NCBI GenBank assembly: GCA_021904315.1
Contig: CM038926.1
Coordinates: 2,388,718-2,452,717 of the forward strand
DNA: 64,000 nt
Source: Sphagnum magellanicum
Lineage: Eukaryota > Streptophyta > Sphagnopsida > Sphagnales > Sphagnaceae
Direction: 5' to 3'
Notes under the pieces: model-generated
Database searches by the model: none
What the model saw: the letters and a program-made list of their open reading frames with translations, nothing else
Told to the model about the DNA's origin: nothing
Program-made: the position numbers and the translations under genes
Shown: positions 45,712 to 57,310 of the stretch, piece after piece
How the letters are laid out: every line of letters starts with the position of its first letter
How positions within the stretch are numbered: position 1 is the stretch's first letter

Positions 45712-48700
45712 ATGGCTCCCAAGAAGAACCGTAAGCAAGCTTCCGAGACTAGGCCCGAGGAACCCGTCGAAGACCTAGTAGCCCCGCTAGAATCCATTGG
45801 GGAGGAGGAACCAAGCTCCCGGGAGGACCAAGATGAGCCCGAGATTGGACTTCAAAGTGAGGAGGAACAACGGAGCTCGGTCCTATTCACCCCGGAGCAA
45901 CTTGAAGTCCTCCTCAAGATGAATAGGCCCGACTTTGGTGAGTTGGTGGCGGCCCTCAAAACGGGGACCTCCAAGGGTGAAAGGTTTCAACCGGCCAAGC
46001 CCGGGAACTTCGATGGTGCCCGAGACCGAAAAGTTGTGGATGCTTGGCTTGCCGAAATGGAGGATTACATACATGCCGCCAAGGTTGGCCGGCATTCCGC
46101 CGTGGAGCTTGCCCAATCCTACTTGAAGGGCTATGCCGCCACTTGGTGGTGGACGGTGAGGCAAGACGAGGGCAAGAACCATGGCTATACGTGGGAGTTT
46201 TTCAAGGATCGCATTGAGTCAGAATTCATTCCGAGGAACTCCGACTACATTTCTAGGTGCAAACTCCGTGACCTTGTGAATGCCACAAATGAGAACTTGA
46301 GGCAATATGTGAGGGCTTATTCCGAACTCATGTTGGAGGTTCGACACATGCACGAGATGGACCGTGTGTGCCAATTTGTGATGGGGCTTCCAACTTGGGC
46401 CAAGCGAAAGCTTGAGGAGAGTTGGCCCGCCTCATTGTCCGAGGCCATCACGAAAGTGGAGAACTTCTCGGATGTGGGGCGGAGCGACAAATCCGGGTTC
46501 AAGAAGGACAACAAGTTCCTTCACAAGAAACCAAGGCATGAGGGGGAATGGAACCGGGGGCAAGGTAGCCCAACCAAGGACAAGCCCAAAACATTTCAAG
46601 GCTCGGGGTTCAAACCTAAAGGAAGTTTCGTGAAGAAGGGGGCTCCTTCAAAAGGGAGCCAACCCAAGGGAGATTTTGGAGCAAAGCCCAAGGGGGCATG
46701 CTTCAATTGCAATGAAGTGGGGCACTACTCCAAAGATTGCCCCAAGTCCAAATCGGGTGTTGGGAGCTCCAAGGTACTTGCTCTCAATGCCACTTTAGCC
46801 CGAAAGGAATGCAACCGACTTATCTTCTTGAAAGGGAAGATTTCTAAGCGGGAAATTTTATGTCTTTTGGACACAGGGGCTTCTCACAACTTCATAACTC
46901 GAGAAAGCGCCGAAAGGATGGAGCTCCACTTGGAGGAGCTCAAGGCACCCATTGAGGTGCACTTCGCGGACGGGGTTCCCCATCCAACTACATTACAAGC
47001 AAAAGAGGTGCCTCTCCAATTAGGGAATTGGAGAGGAAAGGTGGACTTGTTGATTTCCACCTTGGGGGGAATGGATTGTGTTTTGGGAATGGAGTTCATC
47101 ACCCAAAACAATGTGCTCATAGAAGGGCACAATAGATTAGTGAGGATCCCATCTAAAAGCGGGATTGTCAAGGTGAAGGCACATGAGTTGCCTTGTGTGG
47201 GTGGGCCAACCATCCACTTCATGGTGGGAAAAGCTTGGGAAAAAGAATGCGTGGGAGGTTTTGGCATGATGTGTGTCATGCGGGTGTTGGATGAGTATGA
47301 GCCTGAGGAAGCCACCAAGTTGGTGACTTCCGCCAAGTGCATAAGGCGAGTTTTGGAAGAGTTCCTGGATGTGATGCCCGAAGAGTTGCCCGAAGACTTG
47401 CCCCCGAGAAGACGTGTTGATCATGCGATTGAAGTGATGCCGGGAGTGGAACCTCCCGCCAAGGCCCCATACCGAATGAGCCATGAGGAGTTGAAAGAGT
47501 TAAAGGTTCAACTCGAAGAACTCCTCGCCAAAGGTTACATCAAACCAAGTAAGTCACCATATGGGGCACCCGTCCTTTTTGTTCACAAGAAGGATGGGAC
47601 TTTGAGGATGTGTGTTGATTATAGAACACTCAACAAGGCGACGGTGAAAAATCGGTATCCTTTACCTCGCATCGATGATCTATTCGATCGTCTCTCGGGA
47701 GCCAAGGTTTTTAGTAGAATTGATCTACGTTCGGGGTATTACCAAATAAGGATCAAAGAAGGGGACGAAGAAAAGACCGCTTGTCGCACAAGGTATGGGT
47801 CATATGAGTTCTTGGTGATGCCCTTTGGGCTCACCAATGCACCCGCAACATTTTGCACCCTCATGAATGACATTTTCCGAGAATGGCTTGATGATTTTGT
47901 GGTCGTCTACATAGATGACATTTTGATTTATAGTAGCTCCATGGAAGAGCATGCTGAGCACCTTCGCAAGGTGTTCCAAAAGCTACGAGAAAACAAGTTG
48001 TATGCGAAGCTCGAGAAGTGCGAATTTGGGGTGACGGAAGTTGACTTTTTGGGGCATAGGATAACCCAAGAGGGCTTGGTGATGGATGATCACAAGGTCA
48101 AGGCAATTTTGGATTGGGAGCCGCCCAAGTCGGTTCCCGCCTTGAGATCCTTTTTAGGATTGGCATCCTACTACCGCAAGTTCATCAAGAACTTTGCAAA
48201 AGTGGGAGCCCCTTTGACAAACCTCTTGAAGAAGTCCGCCGTGACCTATGATTGGGATGAAGCATGCGACGAAGCCTTTGAAGCATTGAAGGGCATTTTG
48301 GTGAAGGCGCCGGTGTTGAAGTTACCCGACTTTGACAAGGACTTTGAAATCCATTCCGACGCCTCCGACTTTGCAATTGGGGGTGTCTTAGTGCAAGAGG
48401 GAAGACCGGTGGCCTTTGAAAGCAAGAAGTTGAGTGAGACGGAGAGAAGGTGGCCAACCCACGAGAAGGAAATGTGGGCGGCCATACATTGTCTCAAGAC
48501 TTGGGGCCACTACATAGGATCCAAAGATGTGGTGGTGTGGACCGACAATGTGACCTTGAAGTACTTCGCGACTCAACCCAAGTTGTCATCAAAACAACAA
48601 AGGTGGCAAGACACATTGGCCTTGTTCAATGTGGACATCCGACACAAGCCGGGAAAGGAAAACGTAGTTCCGGATGCCTTAAGCCGAAAACACCAACTTA

Positions 48701-50199
48701 GAGTGGTGTATGTGGGAGAGTCGGAACTTCAAAAGGAAGTAAGGTTAGCAAACCGCCGGGATGTTTTTGCCAAGGAGACGAGGCAAAGCATCCAAAATGG
48801 AGCCAAGTCCCACTTCCATTTGAGAAATGGATTGTTGTGGTACAAGCAAAATAGGCTCTATGTGCCGGAAGGGAAAATTAGGGACACACTTTTGAAGGAA
48901 TGTCATGATGGACCGCTTGCGGGCCATGGTGGTGCAAAGCGCACCACAACATTCCTAAAGAAGTCCTACTATTGGCCCAACTTGAAGCTTGATGCGGAGG
49001 AGTATGTGAAGACTTGTTTAACTTGTCAACAAAACCGGACCCTCAACAAGAAGCAAGCGGGTTTGTTGCAACCTTTGCCAATTCCTCAAGGGCCGTGGGA
49101 AAGTGTGTCAATGGACTTCATGGTAAGTTTGCCCCCTTCAAAAGGGTTTGATGCCATCATGGTTGTGGTGGATCGATTTAGCAAGATGGCACACTTCATC
49201 CCCACAAAAGATGAAGCCACGGCCCAAGAGACGGGAAGGTTGTTCTTCTCCCACATTTTCAAGCATCATGGGCTCCCCAAAGACATAGTGTCGGATCGAG
49301 ACCCGAAGTTTACAAGTAAGTTTTGGCGGGCATTGTGGAAACGAATGGGGTCGGAACTCAAGATGAGCACTTCGTTCCGCCCCCAAACAGATGGCCAAAC
49401 CGAGAGGGTCAACTTGGTGATCCAACAATTCCTAAGGAATTATGTGGCGGCGGATCAACAAGATTGGGTGGACCATTTGGAGTTAGCCGAGTTTTGTTAC
49501 AATAACTCGGCACATTCCGCAACCGGGTCCACCCCATTTCAAATGGTGACGGGCAAGTCACCAATTGTGCCCATGACTTGGGCATCACAAGGACAAACTC
49601 CAAGTGATGTAAGTGAGGAAGTGCCAATGGTCACACAACTTGATGAAGAGAGGCGGCGCCTTTGGGAGTTGGCAAAAACCAACTTGGAGAAGGCGCACAA
49701 AAGGTACAAGGATTTTGCGGACAAGTCCCGACGAAAGGTGAAATTCCAAGTGGGAGACGAGGTGTGGTTGAACATCAAGAACTTCCGGTTGCCAGAAGGT
49801 TTAAGTCATAAGTTTTTGGGCCCATATGCGGGTCCATTCAAAGTGTTGGAAAAGAAACTTTCCGACACTTATAAATTAGAACTACCGGAAAACCTTAGAG
49901 TTCACCCCACATTTCATGTTTCCTTCTTGAAGCCGGTCGCCCGTGATGCCTCAAGGCCTAATCGAGAGCACACCTCAAGGCCTCCACCGGACTTGGTTCA
50001 TAATGAACCAGAGTTTGAGGTGGAGGCCGTGCTCAAATCAAGGCAACTTAGAGGTCGAGAACGGGAATACCTAGTTAAGTGGAAAGGATACCATCCGATA
50101 GAAGCTTCTTGGGTGAATGAATCCGACATGGAACATGCCCAAGAAGCCATAGAAGAGTTCCACACTAGACCGGCAAAGAAGAAAAGACGTAGAGTGTGA
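45712..50199 (+). CDS. Chromovirus gag-pol polyprotein (1495 residues, intact)
   Basis: The start is taken at 45712 (MAPKKNRK), since the earlier in-frame ATG at 45655 lies within the LTR and its frame crosses the primer site. Domains in order: acidic N-terminus; gag capsid-like region about 90-260 ([27 protein letters not shown]); basic linker; CCHC zinc knuckle 330-343; retropepsin with DTGASHNF at 387; reverse transcriptase with Asp671 ([11 protein letters not shown]) and YIDD at 733-736; RNase H with HSDASD (Asp883) and VPDALSR; integrase zinc finger His1065/His1072/Cys1102/Cys1105; integrase core Asp1135, Asp1195, Glu1231 (35 residues between the last two); GPY/F-like region ([13 protein letters not shown]); chromodomain about 1434-1486 ([26 protein letters not shown]). 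No stops or frameshifts. The chromodomain is expected to steer integration to histone-H3K9-methylated chromatin. All catalytic residues are present, so the copy could be autonomous. Confidence 0.97.
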   Translation: MAPKKNRKQASETRPEEPVEDLVAPLESIGEEEPSSREDQDEPEIGLQSEEEQRSSVLFTPEQLEVLLKMNRPDFGELVAALKTGTSKGERFQPAKPGNFDGARDRKVVDAWLAEMEDYIHAAKVGRHSAVELAQSYLKGYAATWWWTVRQDEGKNHGYTWEFFKDRIESEFIPRNSDYISRCKLRDLVNATNENLRQYVRAYSELMLEVRHMHEMDRVCQFVMGLPTWAKRKLEESWPASLSEAITKVENFSDVGRSDKSGFKKDNKFLHKKPRHEGEWNRGQGSPTKDKPKTFQGSGFKPKGSFVKKGAPSKGSQPKGDFGAKPKGACFNCNEVGHYSKDCPKSKSGVGSSKVLALNATLARKECNRLIFLKGKISKREILCLLDTGASHNFITRESAERMELHLEELKAPIEVHFADGVPHPTTLQAKEVPLQLGNWRGKVDLLISTLGGMDCVLGMEFITQNNVLIEGHNRLVRIPSKSGIVKVKAHELPCVGGPTIHFMVGKAWEKECVGGFGMMCVMRVLDEYEPEEATKLVTSAKCIRRVLEEFLDVMPEELPEDLPPRRRVDHAIEVMPGVEPPAKAPYRMSHEELKELKVQLEELLAKGYIKPSKSPYGAPVLFVHKKDGTLRMCVDYRTLNKATVKNRYPLPRIDDLFDRLSGAKVFSRIDLRSGYYQIRIKEGDEEKTACRTRYGSYEFLVMPFGLTNAPATFCTLMNDIFREWLDDFVVVYIDDILIYSSSMEEHAEHLRKVFQKLRENKLYAKLEKCEFGVTEVDFLGHRITQEGLVMDDHKVKAILDWEPPKSVPALRSFLGLASYYRKFIKNFAKVGAPLTNLLKKSAVTYDWDEACDEAFEALKGILVKAPVLKLPDFDKDFEIHSDASDFAIGGVLVQEGRPVAFESKKLSETERRWPTHEKEMWAAIHCLKTWGHYIGSKDVVVWTDNVTLKYFATQPKLSSKQQRWQDTLALFNVDIRHKPGKENVVPDALSRKHQLRVVYVGESELQKEVRLANRRDVFAKETRQSIQNGAKSHFHLRNGLLWYKQNRLYVPEGKIRDTLLKECHDGPLAGHGGAKRTTTFLKKSYYWPNLKLDAEEYVKTCLTCQQNRTLNKKQAGLLQPLPIPQGPWESVSMDFMVSLPPSKGFDAIMVVVDRFSKMAHFIPTKDEATAQETGRLFFSHIFKHHGLPKDIVSDRDPKFTSKFWRALWKRMGSELKMSTSFRPQTDGQTERVNLVIQQFLRNYVAADQQDWVDHLELAEFCYNNSAHSATGSTPFQMVTGKSPIVPMTWASQGQTPSDVSEEVPMVTQLDEERRRLWELAKTNLEKAHKRYKDFADKSRRKVKFQVGDEVWLNIKNFRLPEGLSHKFLGPYAGPFKVLEKKLSDTYKLELPENLRVHPTFHVSFLKPVARDASRPNREHTSRPPPDLVHNEPEFEVEAVLKSRQLRGREREYLVKWKGYHPIEASWVNESDMEHAQEAIEEFHTRPAKKKRRRV

Positions 50200-50231
50200 T
50201 GAGGACATCACTTTTCTTTTAGTGGGGGAGA
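50199..50231 (+). repeat. Upstream copy of the polypurine-tract region
   Basis: gaggacatca, a T-rich run, then agtgggggaga directly after the polyprotein stop. It repeats the layout found at 50949-50984 next to the LTR. Confidence 0.8.
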
Positions 50232-50948
50232 ATCTCACATAAAAATGTACCACATCAAGTTGCAAGTGGAATAAAGGCATTCAAACTTCCAAGAGATGGT
50301 ATCATGAGAAAATTGGGTAAGGCAAATAGAGTTGTAAAGTGGCATGGGACGAATGGAACTATTCCGCGTAGGCCCAAATCAAAATCGGACTCCTCCTTGG
50401 GGTTGAGGAAACTCGGCCCCGAGAGAAGAGGCAAGCAAGGTGAGCTTGCGGGGACATGCACATGCCTTGAGGTGCATCCCGAAGGGTTGGTTGGTAGTGT
50501 GGCCAACGTGGGGAGTCATGACCCCGCTCACATACTTTAAGTGTAGTTTGGGACTTGGGTTTGGCAAGCCCAAGTGTTGCTTCTCGTACCTTGATAAGCA
50601 AACCTTTTAGTTAAGGCTTGGTTGTTGTGACCAAGGCGCGAGATAGGAAAAGGAGTCATGTCAATAGCTTAGGTCAAGAGTAGACTTGACTTAAGTCCTC
50701 ATGAGGGGAAGAAACGGGAAAAAGTTCCTCCCAAATGAGGGCTTCGTCAATTAGGCTAGTTTAGTCTTTTGACGAAGCATGGGAAGAGGGTTTTCCACAA
50801 GACCCTCTTGGACTTGTCAAGAAAGTGTTGGAATCTTGGGGACGCCTAAGTTAGCTTGAGACAAGGTCCAAGCCGCAAAGAGTCGGCAGATGGCCAAGGA
50901 TCCAAAATGAAGCAATTGCAATGGTGCGAAGGAAAACTCTAAGTGTCA
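50232..50948 (+). other. About 0.72-kb non-coding 3' region of the chromovirus
   Basis: Lies between the two polypurine-like copies. It holds only short ORFs (for example a 78-codon stretch at 50304-50540) without recognised domains. It may be a 3' untranslated extension or captured sequence. Confidence 0.6.
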
Positions 50949-50985
50949 ATGAGGACATTGACCTCTTTCTTCTAGTGGGGGAGAG
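50949..50985 (+). other. Polypurine tract of the chromovirus
   Basis: gaggacattgacctctttct then tctagtgggggagag, ending at the base before the 3' LTR TGTTCAACC. It primes plus-strand synthesis. Confidence 0.85.
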
Positions 50986-51815
50986 TGTTCAACCCCACTT
51001 TGTCCAAGTGTGGGGGTGAAGCCCAACACTTGGAAAAGTTGGAGGTTGGGAGTCTTCCGGGACTCCCGAATGTTCAGAGCTCGACAGCAAGAGGCAAAAC
51101 ACCTCGCATTGGGGTGTTCTTGGTGTCATTGGAAAGGTCTTGAAACGTAGATATCGAAAATGCCCTCGCATTGGCAATTCGGACATTTGCAGCCCAAGTT
51201 ATGGGCAAAAGAAGGGCCGGGAGTCAAATTGGCAGTTTGACTCCCGACCACTAAAAGTCGAGAATCGACCTCTTCCCGACGTCCGATTTGAGCGTGCGAC
51301 ATGGCGTTGGAAAGATCTCGACGAGCGCTACAACTTTGTTTCAGACCTCGTCGCGATCGGAGGTCAGGGCGAGAAGATATGACCTCCCAAAGTCCCGGGA
51401 CTCCAACCGGGACGATTTCGGGACAATTTCGGGACTCCAACTTGGGAGTCCCGGGAATTTGTGCCATTTGGATGTAGCCTCGGTGGCGAGCTGCAGAGAA
51501 TACTATATGGGGGAAGGTGGTGGCTTCCCCCGAGTCCGGGCCGTGGTGAGTCTTGTGTGTCCAAGTGCCCGTGGCAAGTCCCAACACCAAAGGGTGTCCC
51601 GAATGCTAAACTAACCTCGTGGGGTTGGTTTTTGGATGCAGAATCACACAAGTTAAGCTAGTCCCTCTTCCTAGTCTAATCCCGGGGCTCCCAACCCGAC
51701 CCTCTACCCCTTTCTAGAGTTGGAAGCCGGGAGCGTGCTACCAAGTTCAACTTTCCGCAACTTGACTTTGTGAAACCCTCAAGTGGATTTCACCCCGTGA
51801 CTTGGGAGCGCGTCA
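50986..51815 (+). repeat. 3' LTR of the chromovirus (family A)
   Basis: TGTTCAACCCC...GGGAGCGCGTCA, 830 bp. From aacccc (50991) onward it looks identical to the 5' LTR at an offset of 6147. Only the first few bases differ: TGTTC against TGTCGC, one deletion and one substitution. Confidence 0.97.
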
Positions 51816-52899
51816 TTACATATAAGTAAAGGTTTAGTTATACATGAGACACATGCGTAGGGAACACATAGGGTTCCACCATGGGTGGGAGTTGACGTTG
51901 GAAATTGACCATCCAAAATCCATTTTCATCTTGTTAAGTCGTTCTTGTGTTTCCATGACCATTTGTTGGAATCCAAGAATATTTGAATAAAACTAATCAA
52001 AGTCCCAAATAGTTCACCACAACAATCTCCTTCAACATTCCCACATATTGTAAATATGCAACTATTATGTTTTGGGTCTCAAGCTAAACTATGGCTTGCT
52101 TGAATGAATATGCATGCCACCCTAGAATTGTACATGGCATGTGATGGATATCCATCATATGGGTCAACCCAATAATGGTTGCCATATGCCCACATGCTAT
52201 CATAGGTGTAAGCCTTGTGGCTTGGTGGGTGAGATAGTTGCACAAGCTCTTTGGACACCTCCATTAGTCCTACATGGAGTTGTCGCTTCACATAATCTTG
52301 AAGCCATGTTATAAATGTGGGAAAATCTACTTGTAAATGTAGATGAAAAGGAGTAGGGTTTACATTTCAATGAGGACCATGAGCCCTTCCATGTGCCATG
52401 TGTTCGCACCTTCTCGTTTCACGACGTTTTTAAAAAAATACATATTCCATGTAATGCCCAATTGACATGTTTAAAAACCTTTATTTTGTAATAATGGACT
52501 GCAAATATAACCACAACATAAACACATTCAATGAAACCATACAAAAAACACCATTTAATGACAAAAAATAGCCCACTAAAACATAACATATATAACCAAC
52601 AACATTGTTGCATAAAAATGTAAAGTTCACAACCCAATTAAATTCAAGGGAAATATAATTGAATATTATCACCCAAAATTAACGATAATAAGAACTGTTG
52701 AAACCACTAAAGGAAACCACCATAAGATACAAGGTTTTAAAAAGAAAATTTAACAGCATGTAAAGTTCACAATTAATAAACTTTGAAGGTTATAGAAGCT
52801 TATATCACCATCTTCAATTAGCTAAAACAGAAACCATTACATTTGATCCCTTTTATTTTGGCCTTTACACCGTTGGATGATGATACCATTAAAATTCGT

Positions 52900-53121
52900 A
52901 TGGTGGGATTTCCACAACCACTATAGTGAGATTTCCTACCACTATAAACATGGTGGTTTCAAAGTGATGTTTAGTAAGTGGTCTATAAACATTAGGATTA
53001 TGATGTCATTTATGGTGGGATTTCCACAACCATTGTAATGAGATTTCCTTCCACTATAAACATGGTGGTTTCAAAATGGTGTTTAATGAGTGGTACATAA
53101 ACATTAGGATTATGATGTCAA
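52900..53121 (+). repeat. Two tandem 112-bp units
   Basis: Unit 1 (52900-53011) and unit 2 (53012-53121) both start atggtgggatttccacaacca and contain actataaacatggtggtttc and acattaggattatgatgtca, with roughly 10 differences. They lie in the intron between the DUF4218 and DUF4216 exons of the minus-strand TNP2 gene. Confidence 0.88.
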
Positions 53122-56100
53122 CATTTAAGGTTTACGATTTAAAACTATTACAATGGATTTGTATAAAAGATTGAATTTAAATTACATGTATGCAACCTTA
53201 GTGGTTATGGAGTTTGTAATGATGTATTTATAAATTGCCTTTATTTTTTCAACTGTTAGTTTCTTGTGTTTTCCCTTGCCAACTAATACCTCCCGAACAT
53301 CTGCCTCTTCTTCTTTGACATCCCACATCTGACGCCTAGTGTGAAGGTACCATCTAAAATACTTATTACAAAACCCAAATGCAATGCATCCTTTCGTGTT
53401 TGCTTTGTTATGAACATTTTTTTTCAACATGTTCAAATACCTTTCAATTGGGTAACACCAACAAGCTAATCTAGGCTTGCATATCTCCAATTCATCCACC
53501 AAATGGATGACAAGGTGGGAACCAAACTTTAAGCATGCATAATGTTTTAGCCACGAAAATGTGAAAGGCATTAATCTCATTTTGATTCACCACTTTTGTG
53601 CATATGTGTTGGAACATTGTACCTAAATGTATAAGTGTTTTGCATGGCCCAAGTTGTAGTAAATTCCAAATGCTCGTTGGCATTATTTGTTGCATCATCA
53701 CATGGTGGTCATGGCTTTTCATGTGTTGTAACCTTTAATTGCCCACATGTTTTTTGAATGCTACTACATACCTTGTTGGTGCTTGCACTTCAGCCACAAA
53801 ATCATAAATGCCTTTGCTTCATTTGGTGTGAAAACATATCGGGCTTGTGGTTTTTTGTATGATCCACCCCCTTGTTGGTGAAGCCACAAGTGTTGCATCA
53901 CCCCAACCTCTTCTAGGTCTTTATGTATTTCAATTATGTCCCTATCCCTAAATAGGTATTTCAAAATGTTTTCTGAAACATTTTTCTCAATGTGCATGAC
54001 ATCCACAATGTTTCGTATGGGTAACTCTTGCAAAAGCACCACCTACATCATTAAATTTATAGGTTGAACTTTGCCTTGGATGCATGGCTCATTAAAAGAT
54101 TAACTAACAAATTACCTATTATTACAACAAATTTCCTTCTCTTTTCTCTCACCATTGCATGATTAGATCCCATCCATATGTCAAACTTTTCAGCACTGGG
54201 CAATAACTACATGCCCAACATAATCCCACTAATGCCCACTAGACACCTACCACATACCAATCCCACTAATTGGCCATTATACTCCCACTCCTACAATAAA
54301 ACCCAAAAGGATATAATGTGTATGTGATCCATGTTAACAAAATTTCTTACCTTCCAATACTCAAGCTAAAATAGTGCACTCAACCTTTTGATTCTAGTTT
54401 GTGTAGTGGGGTTAGCTTGTAGTACAAAACCCTTTTGTGGTGCAACCCATAGTAATCCCATGTGCGAGCAAATCATGGATCGTCCATAAGAGTACTGCAT
54501 GAAGCCTAAATGTTGATTCCCCATTTGATTGCCTAGCATCTCGCAAATCTATGCCAACCTCCCATAACATCTTAAGCTCATCCAATAGAAATTCTAGATA
54601 AACATCAAAATGTTCACCCATTATGAACCAAGGTCTTGGTATGATCAAGGATAACGTCACAAAATGTTTTTTTGTGGTTAACCATGGAAGGATGTTATAA
54701 TTCAACATAACCACTAGCCATATGGACCAATTAGACCTTTGGACTCCAAATGGGTTCACCCCATCCGTTGCTAATCCCAACCGTACATTGTGAGGCTCCA
54801 TGGTAAAATATGGCCAACAGGCTTCCACAAAATTCCATTGGTGCAAATTTGTTGCATGTCGTATGAACTCATCTTGGTTGCGATTGTGGTGATGCCACAC
54901 CATCAACTCTACTTGGTCAAGAGTGTTGTACATTTGTACTAGTCGAAGTGCGAGTGGGAATTAGTGAAGCACCTTCCTTGCTACCTTCGACTTCTTGGCC
55001 CATCTATACCGAGGCTTAGCACAATGTACACAATGCTCCACATTTGCATGGACTCCCTTAAACAACAAACATCCTTTGATGCACACATCAATCACATTAT
55101 ATGCCAATCCCAATTTCTTTAACATGTGTGAGGCTTCATACTCAAAATTTGGGGATGTATTAGGGGTTGGTAGCATGTTATTGTTTTAACAACCTCAACA
55201 ATTCAAATATGAAAGCATTTGATATGCCATGTGTTTGACAACAATTCAAAATTAGCAATGTTGCACACAAGTTTGATAGTTTAGAATTTTCATATAAACG
55301 AATTTTCTATGCCTCTTCAAATTCAACTTCACTGGGCCCAACATTCTCATCATGGTCATTAAACATGGCAGCTACGTCTTCTTGCTCTATGCCCGCCCCA
55401 ATTCCTGGCATGTTGGAATATGCATCCACTTGATCTTCTTCAATGGCTTGTTCAAGATGTCCACCCACATTTGGGTGATCTAATATTATAGGTTCATCAT
55501 TCAACACGGGGTTGTGTTGGGCACTTATTGCTATTTGGTCTGCCATTATAAATGCATCATTCACCAATCTTGCCATGTCCACATTTGCGAATAGTTTAGG
55601 AGCTTCCATCAAATGGTCTATTATGTGGCTATCTACTTGATAGATCATTGCTACCCATTCTTCATCAAATGATTCCCATGCCATAAACATGCAAATTAAA
55701 TTGATCAAACCCTTCCAATTAGTTAAGTTCAAAGTATACATGAAAGCAATTGATTTTCATGCATCACTCATTATGAACCATAGAATTAAAATTTTATTGG
55801 AGTAAGGAAAATGATGCATGTACCTCTATCCAACTTCGGTTGTGAGGGTGTTGTCCAAAATCCAACAAATGTTTCTGAATTGTGGTGCACTTAAAAGGTC
55901 AAACACCTAGGCATATGCGACAAACACATTTATATTGCTCCAACCTAGCAGCATTCACATGAGCTTCATCACGCTTCCATAATTTGAAATCTCGGGCCTT
56001 TGTTTTTTTTTTTGGATCTATTAATGGGAATTGTCAATTTGTAAAGAATTCCATGCAGCCTACACACATATAAGGCCCCATCAAAAACACATTTCCATGA

Positions 56101-56149
56101 CCTATGGCAACTTTAAACAATGAATTTGAACAATAACCACCACATGCGT

Positions 56150-56300
56150 TATGAATACCATTATGTCCCCACTAACTTCCCACCACATGCCCATTGAACT
56201 ACCATTATGTCCCCAACACGTGCACATTGTACTACCATTATTTCCCCATTAAGTTTCCACCACATGCCAATTGGACCTCCATTCACTCCACGCTAATTCC
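56150..56300 (+). repeat. CCAT-rich degenerate repeat
   Basis: Recurring accattatgtccccac, cttcccaccacatgcc and aactaccattatgtcccc, period roughly 40-50 bp. Similar phrases recur at 57170-57310 and near 54220. Confidence 0.6.
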
Positions 56301-57169
56301 CATTATGATAAACCATTATGTTGATATGCACCTTGGAATAAGAACTCAACTACAATATTATGTACATTATATAACATCATAACTACATTATTTATTGTGC
56401 ATAGTGTTTTTTCAATTATGAAGTTTACCCACATGGGATAATAGCATACCCACTAGTAAGAGAACAAAACTCAATATGATAAATCTAGCAATCCAACGCA
56501 CATGATTATCAACAATCTTCATGGATAATTTATGCTGCTACAAATGTTTCAAGTTCACCATCAACTAGTATTCATTGTCTGCATCATGTGAAAAACATAT
56601 AACATACAAGTTATGGTCAAGAACATTATATCAATAGTAGTTTAAATTTTTGAACATTACAAAGGTACCAAAGCATTTTACACCACTAAAGACATCCAAC
56701 TTTGCTTGGTTCCTCCAAATGTCCAAGTTTTTATTAGAAGGAATTAACTACCATGCATGACTTGAATTGGTCATGCTTTGACCAATTCAATTAATCAACC
56801 AATTCAAAAATGTCAAAATGGCGCCTTTCACAAACAATCATGATTCCTAGGCACATTTTCATGATAGTTATAAGTTCATTAATTGTTTCCTTGAAATTAG
56901 TGGCATCTAGGTTGGAAAGTTTTCAAAATTTTGATTCCTCAAAAAACATAGGTACCATATATGGTGGTTTGAGCCTTGTTTAATACACCAACATTGAGTA
57001 TCAACTATAAGTAATTGTCCCCTTTTGTTTGCATACAAAACACACCATGTTCATATTACATTCATGGCGCAACACTTGTCCCCAAATGCATTTATGCAAC
57101 GTCTTCAAACAGGATTGCACCTTCTCAAAATTCACTAAGAATATGTAATGTCCTATCCATTTGCCAATA

Positions 57170-57310
57170 CAACCCATCATCCTAGAACCCAACTTTGGTC
57201 CCATTGGGCTCCCATTATGTCCCCACCATATTTCCACTTTGGCCCCATTAGACTCCCACTATGGCCCCACCAAACTTCCACTTTGGGCCCACTAGATTCC
57301 CACTCAAAAT
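57170..57310 (+). repeat. CCAT-rich degenerate tandem repeat
   Basis: The theme ttggccccattagactcccactatggccccacc with variants, three to four units of about 40 bp. An open plus-strand frame through it is a by-product of the repeat. Confidence 0.7.

Larger units (their letters stand above)
44838..51815 (+). mobile_element. Complete Ty3/gypsy chromovirus, recently inserted
   Basis: It has two LTRs (831 and 830 bp), a 5-bp TTACA duplication at 44833-44837 and 51816-51820, TG..CA ends, an initiator-Met primer site, a single gag-pol ORF with protease, RT, RNase H, integrase and chromodomain, and a polypurine tract. The constant 6147-bp offset between LTRs and identical translations of all LTR ORFs indicate near-identity, hence recent insertion. 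Total 6978 bp. It is in antisense orientation inside an intron of the TNP2 gene. Confidence 0.97.
44669..51843 (-). other. TNP2 intron expanded by a retrotransposon insertion
   Basis: On the minus strand the donor is CAT|GTATAAC at 51843 and the acceptor TGATGTAG| at 44669. Joining the flanking exons gives VSH-VFLVPDT in frame, as expected for DUF4216. Removing the 6978-bp element and its 5-bp duplication leaves a native intron of 192 bp. Confidence 0.8.
44531..56000 (-). pseudogene. CACTA TNP2-type transposase gene, decayed, with a retrotransposon in an intron
   Basis: Order on the minus strand is as follows. Transposase-associated domain (about 55995-55850): CVCRICLG, TIQKHLLDFGQHPHNRSWI. 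Acidic linker (55741-55307). TNP2 core (55176-54412): NVIDVCIKGCLLFKGVH, EHCVHCAKPRYRW, then NVRLGLATDGVNPFG with the first catalytic Asp region, DVYLEFLLDELKMLWEVGID and HAVLLWTIHDLLAHG. Next, DVMHIEKNVSENILKYLF (54042-53764). Then MKSHDHHVMMQQIMP and the DUF4218 region HLVIHLVDELEICKPRLACW with YLHTRRQMWD (53722-53182). DUF4216 exon (about 52330-51844): AYTYDSMWAYGNHYWVD, QYVGMLKEI, GFWMVNFQRQLPPMVEPYVFP. Last exon (44668-44531): VFLVPDTMIGSDWRVVLQKE. The exon ending VSH joins this exon in frame. In-frame stops (for example after KVLH near 54961, and two near 52000 and 51930) make it non-functional. Confidence 0.88.

Noticed and set aside
45883..50077. Minus-strand and off-frame ORFs up to 152 codons across the gag-pol gene
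   Set aside because: They shadow the 1495-residue polyprotein and show no motif of their own.
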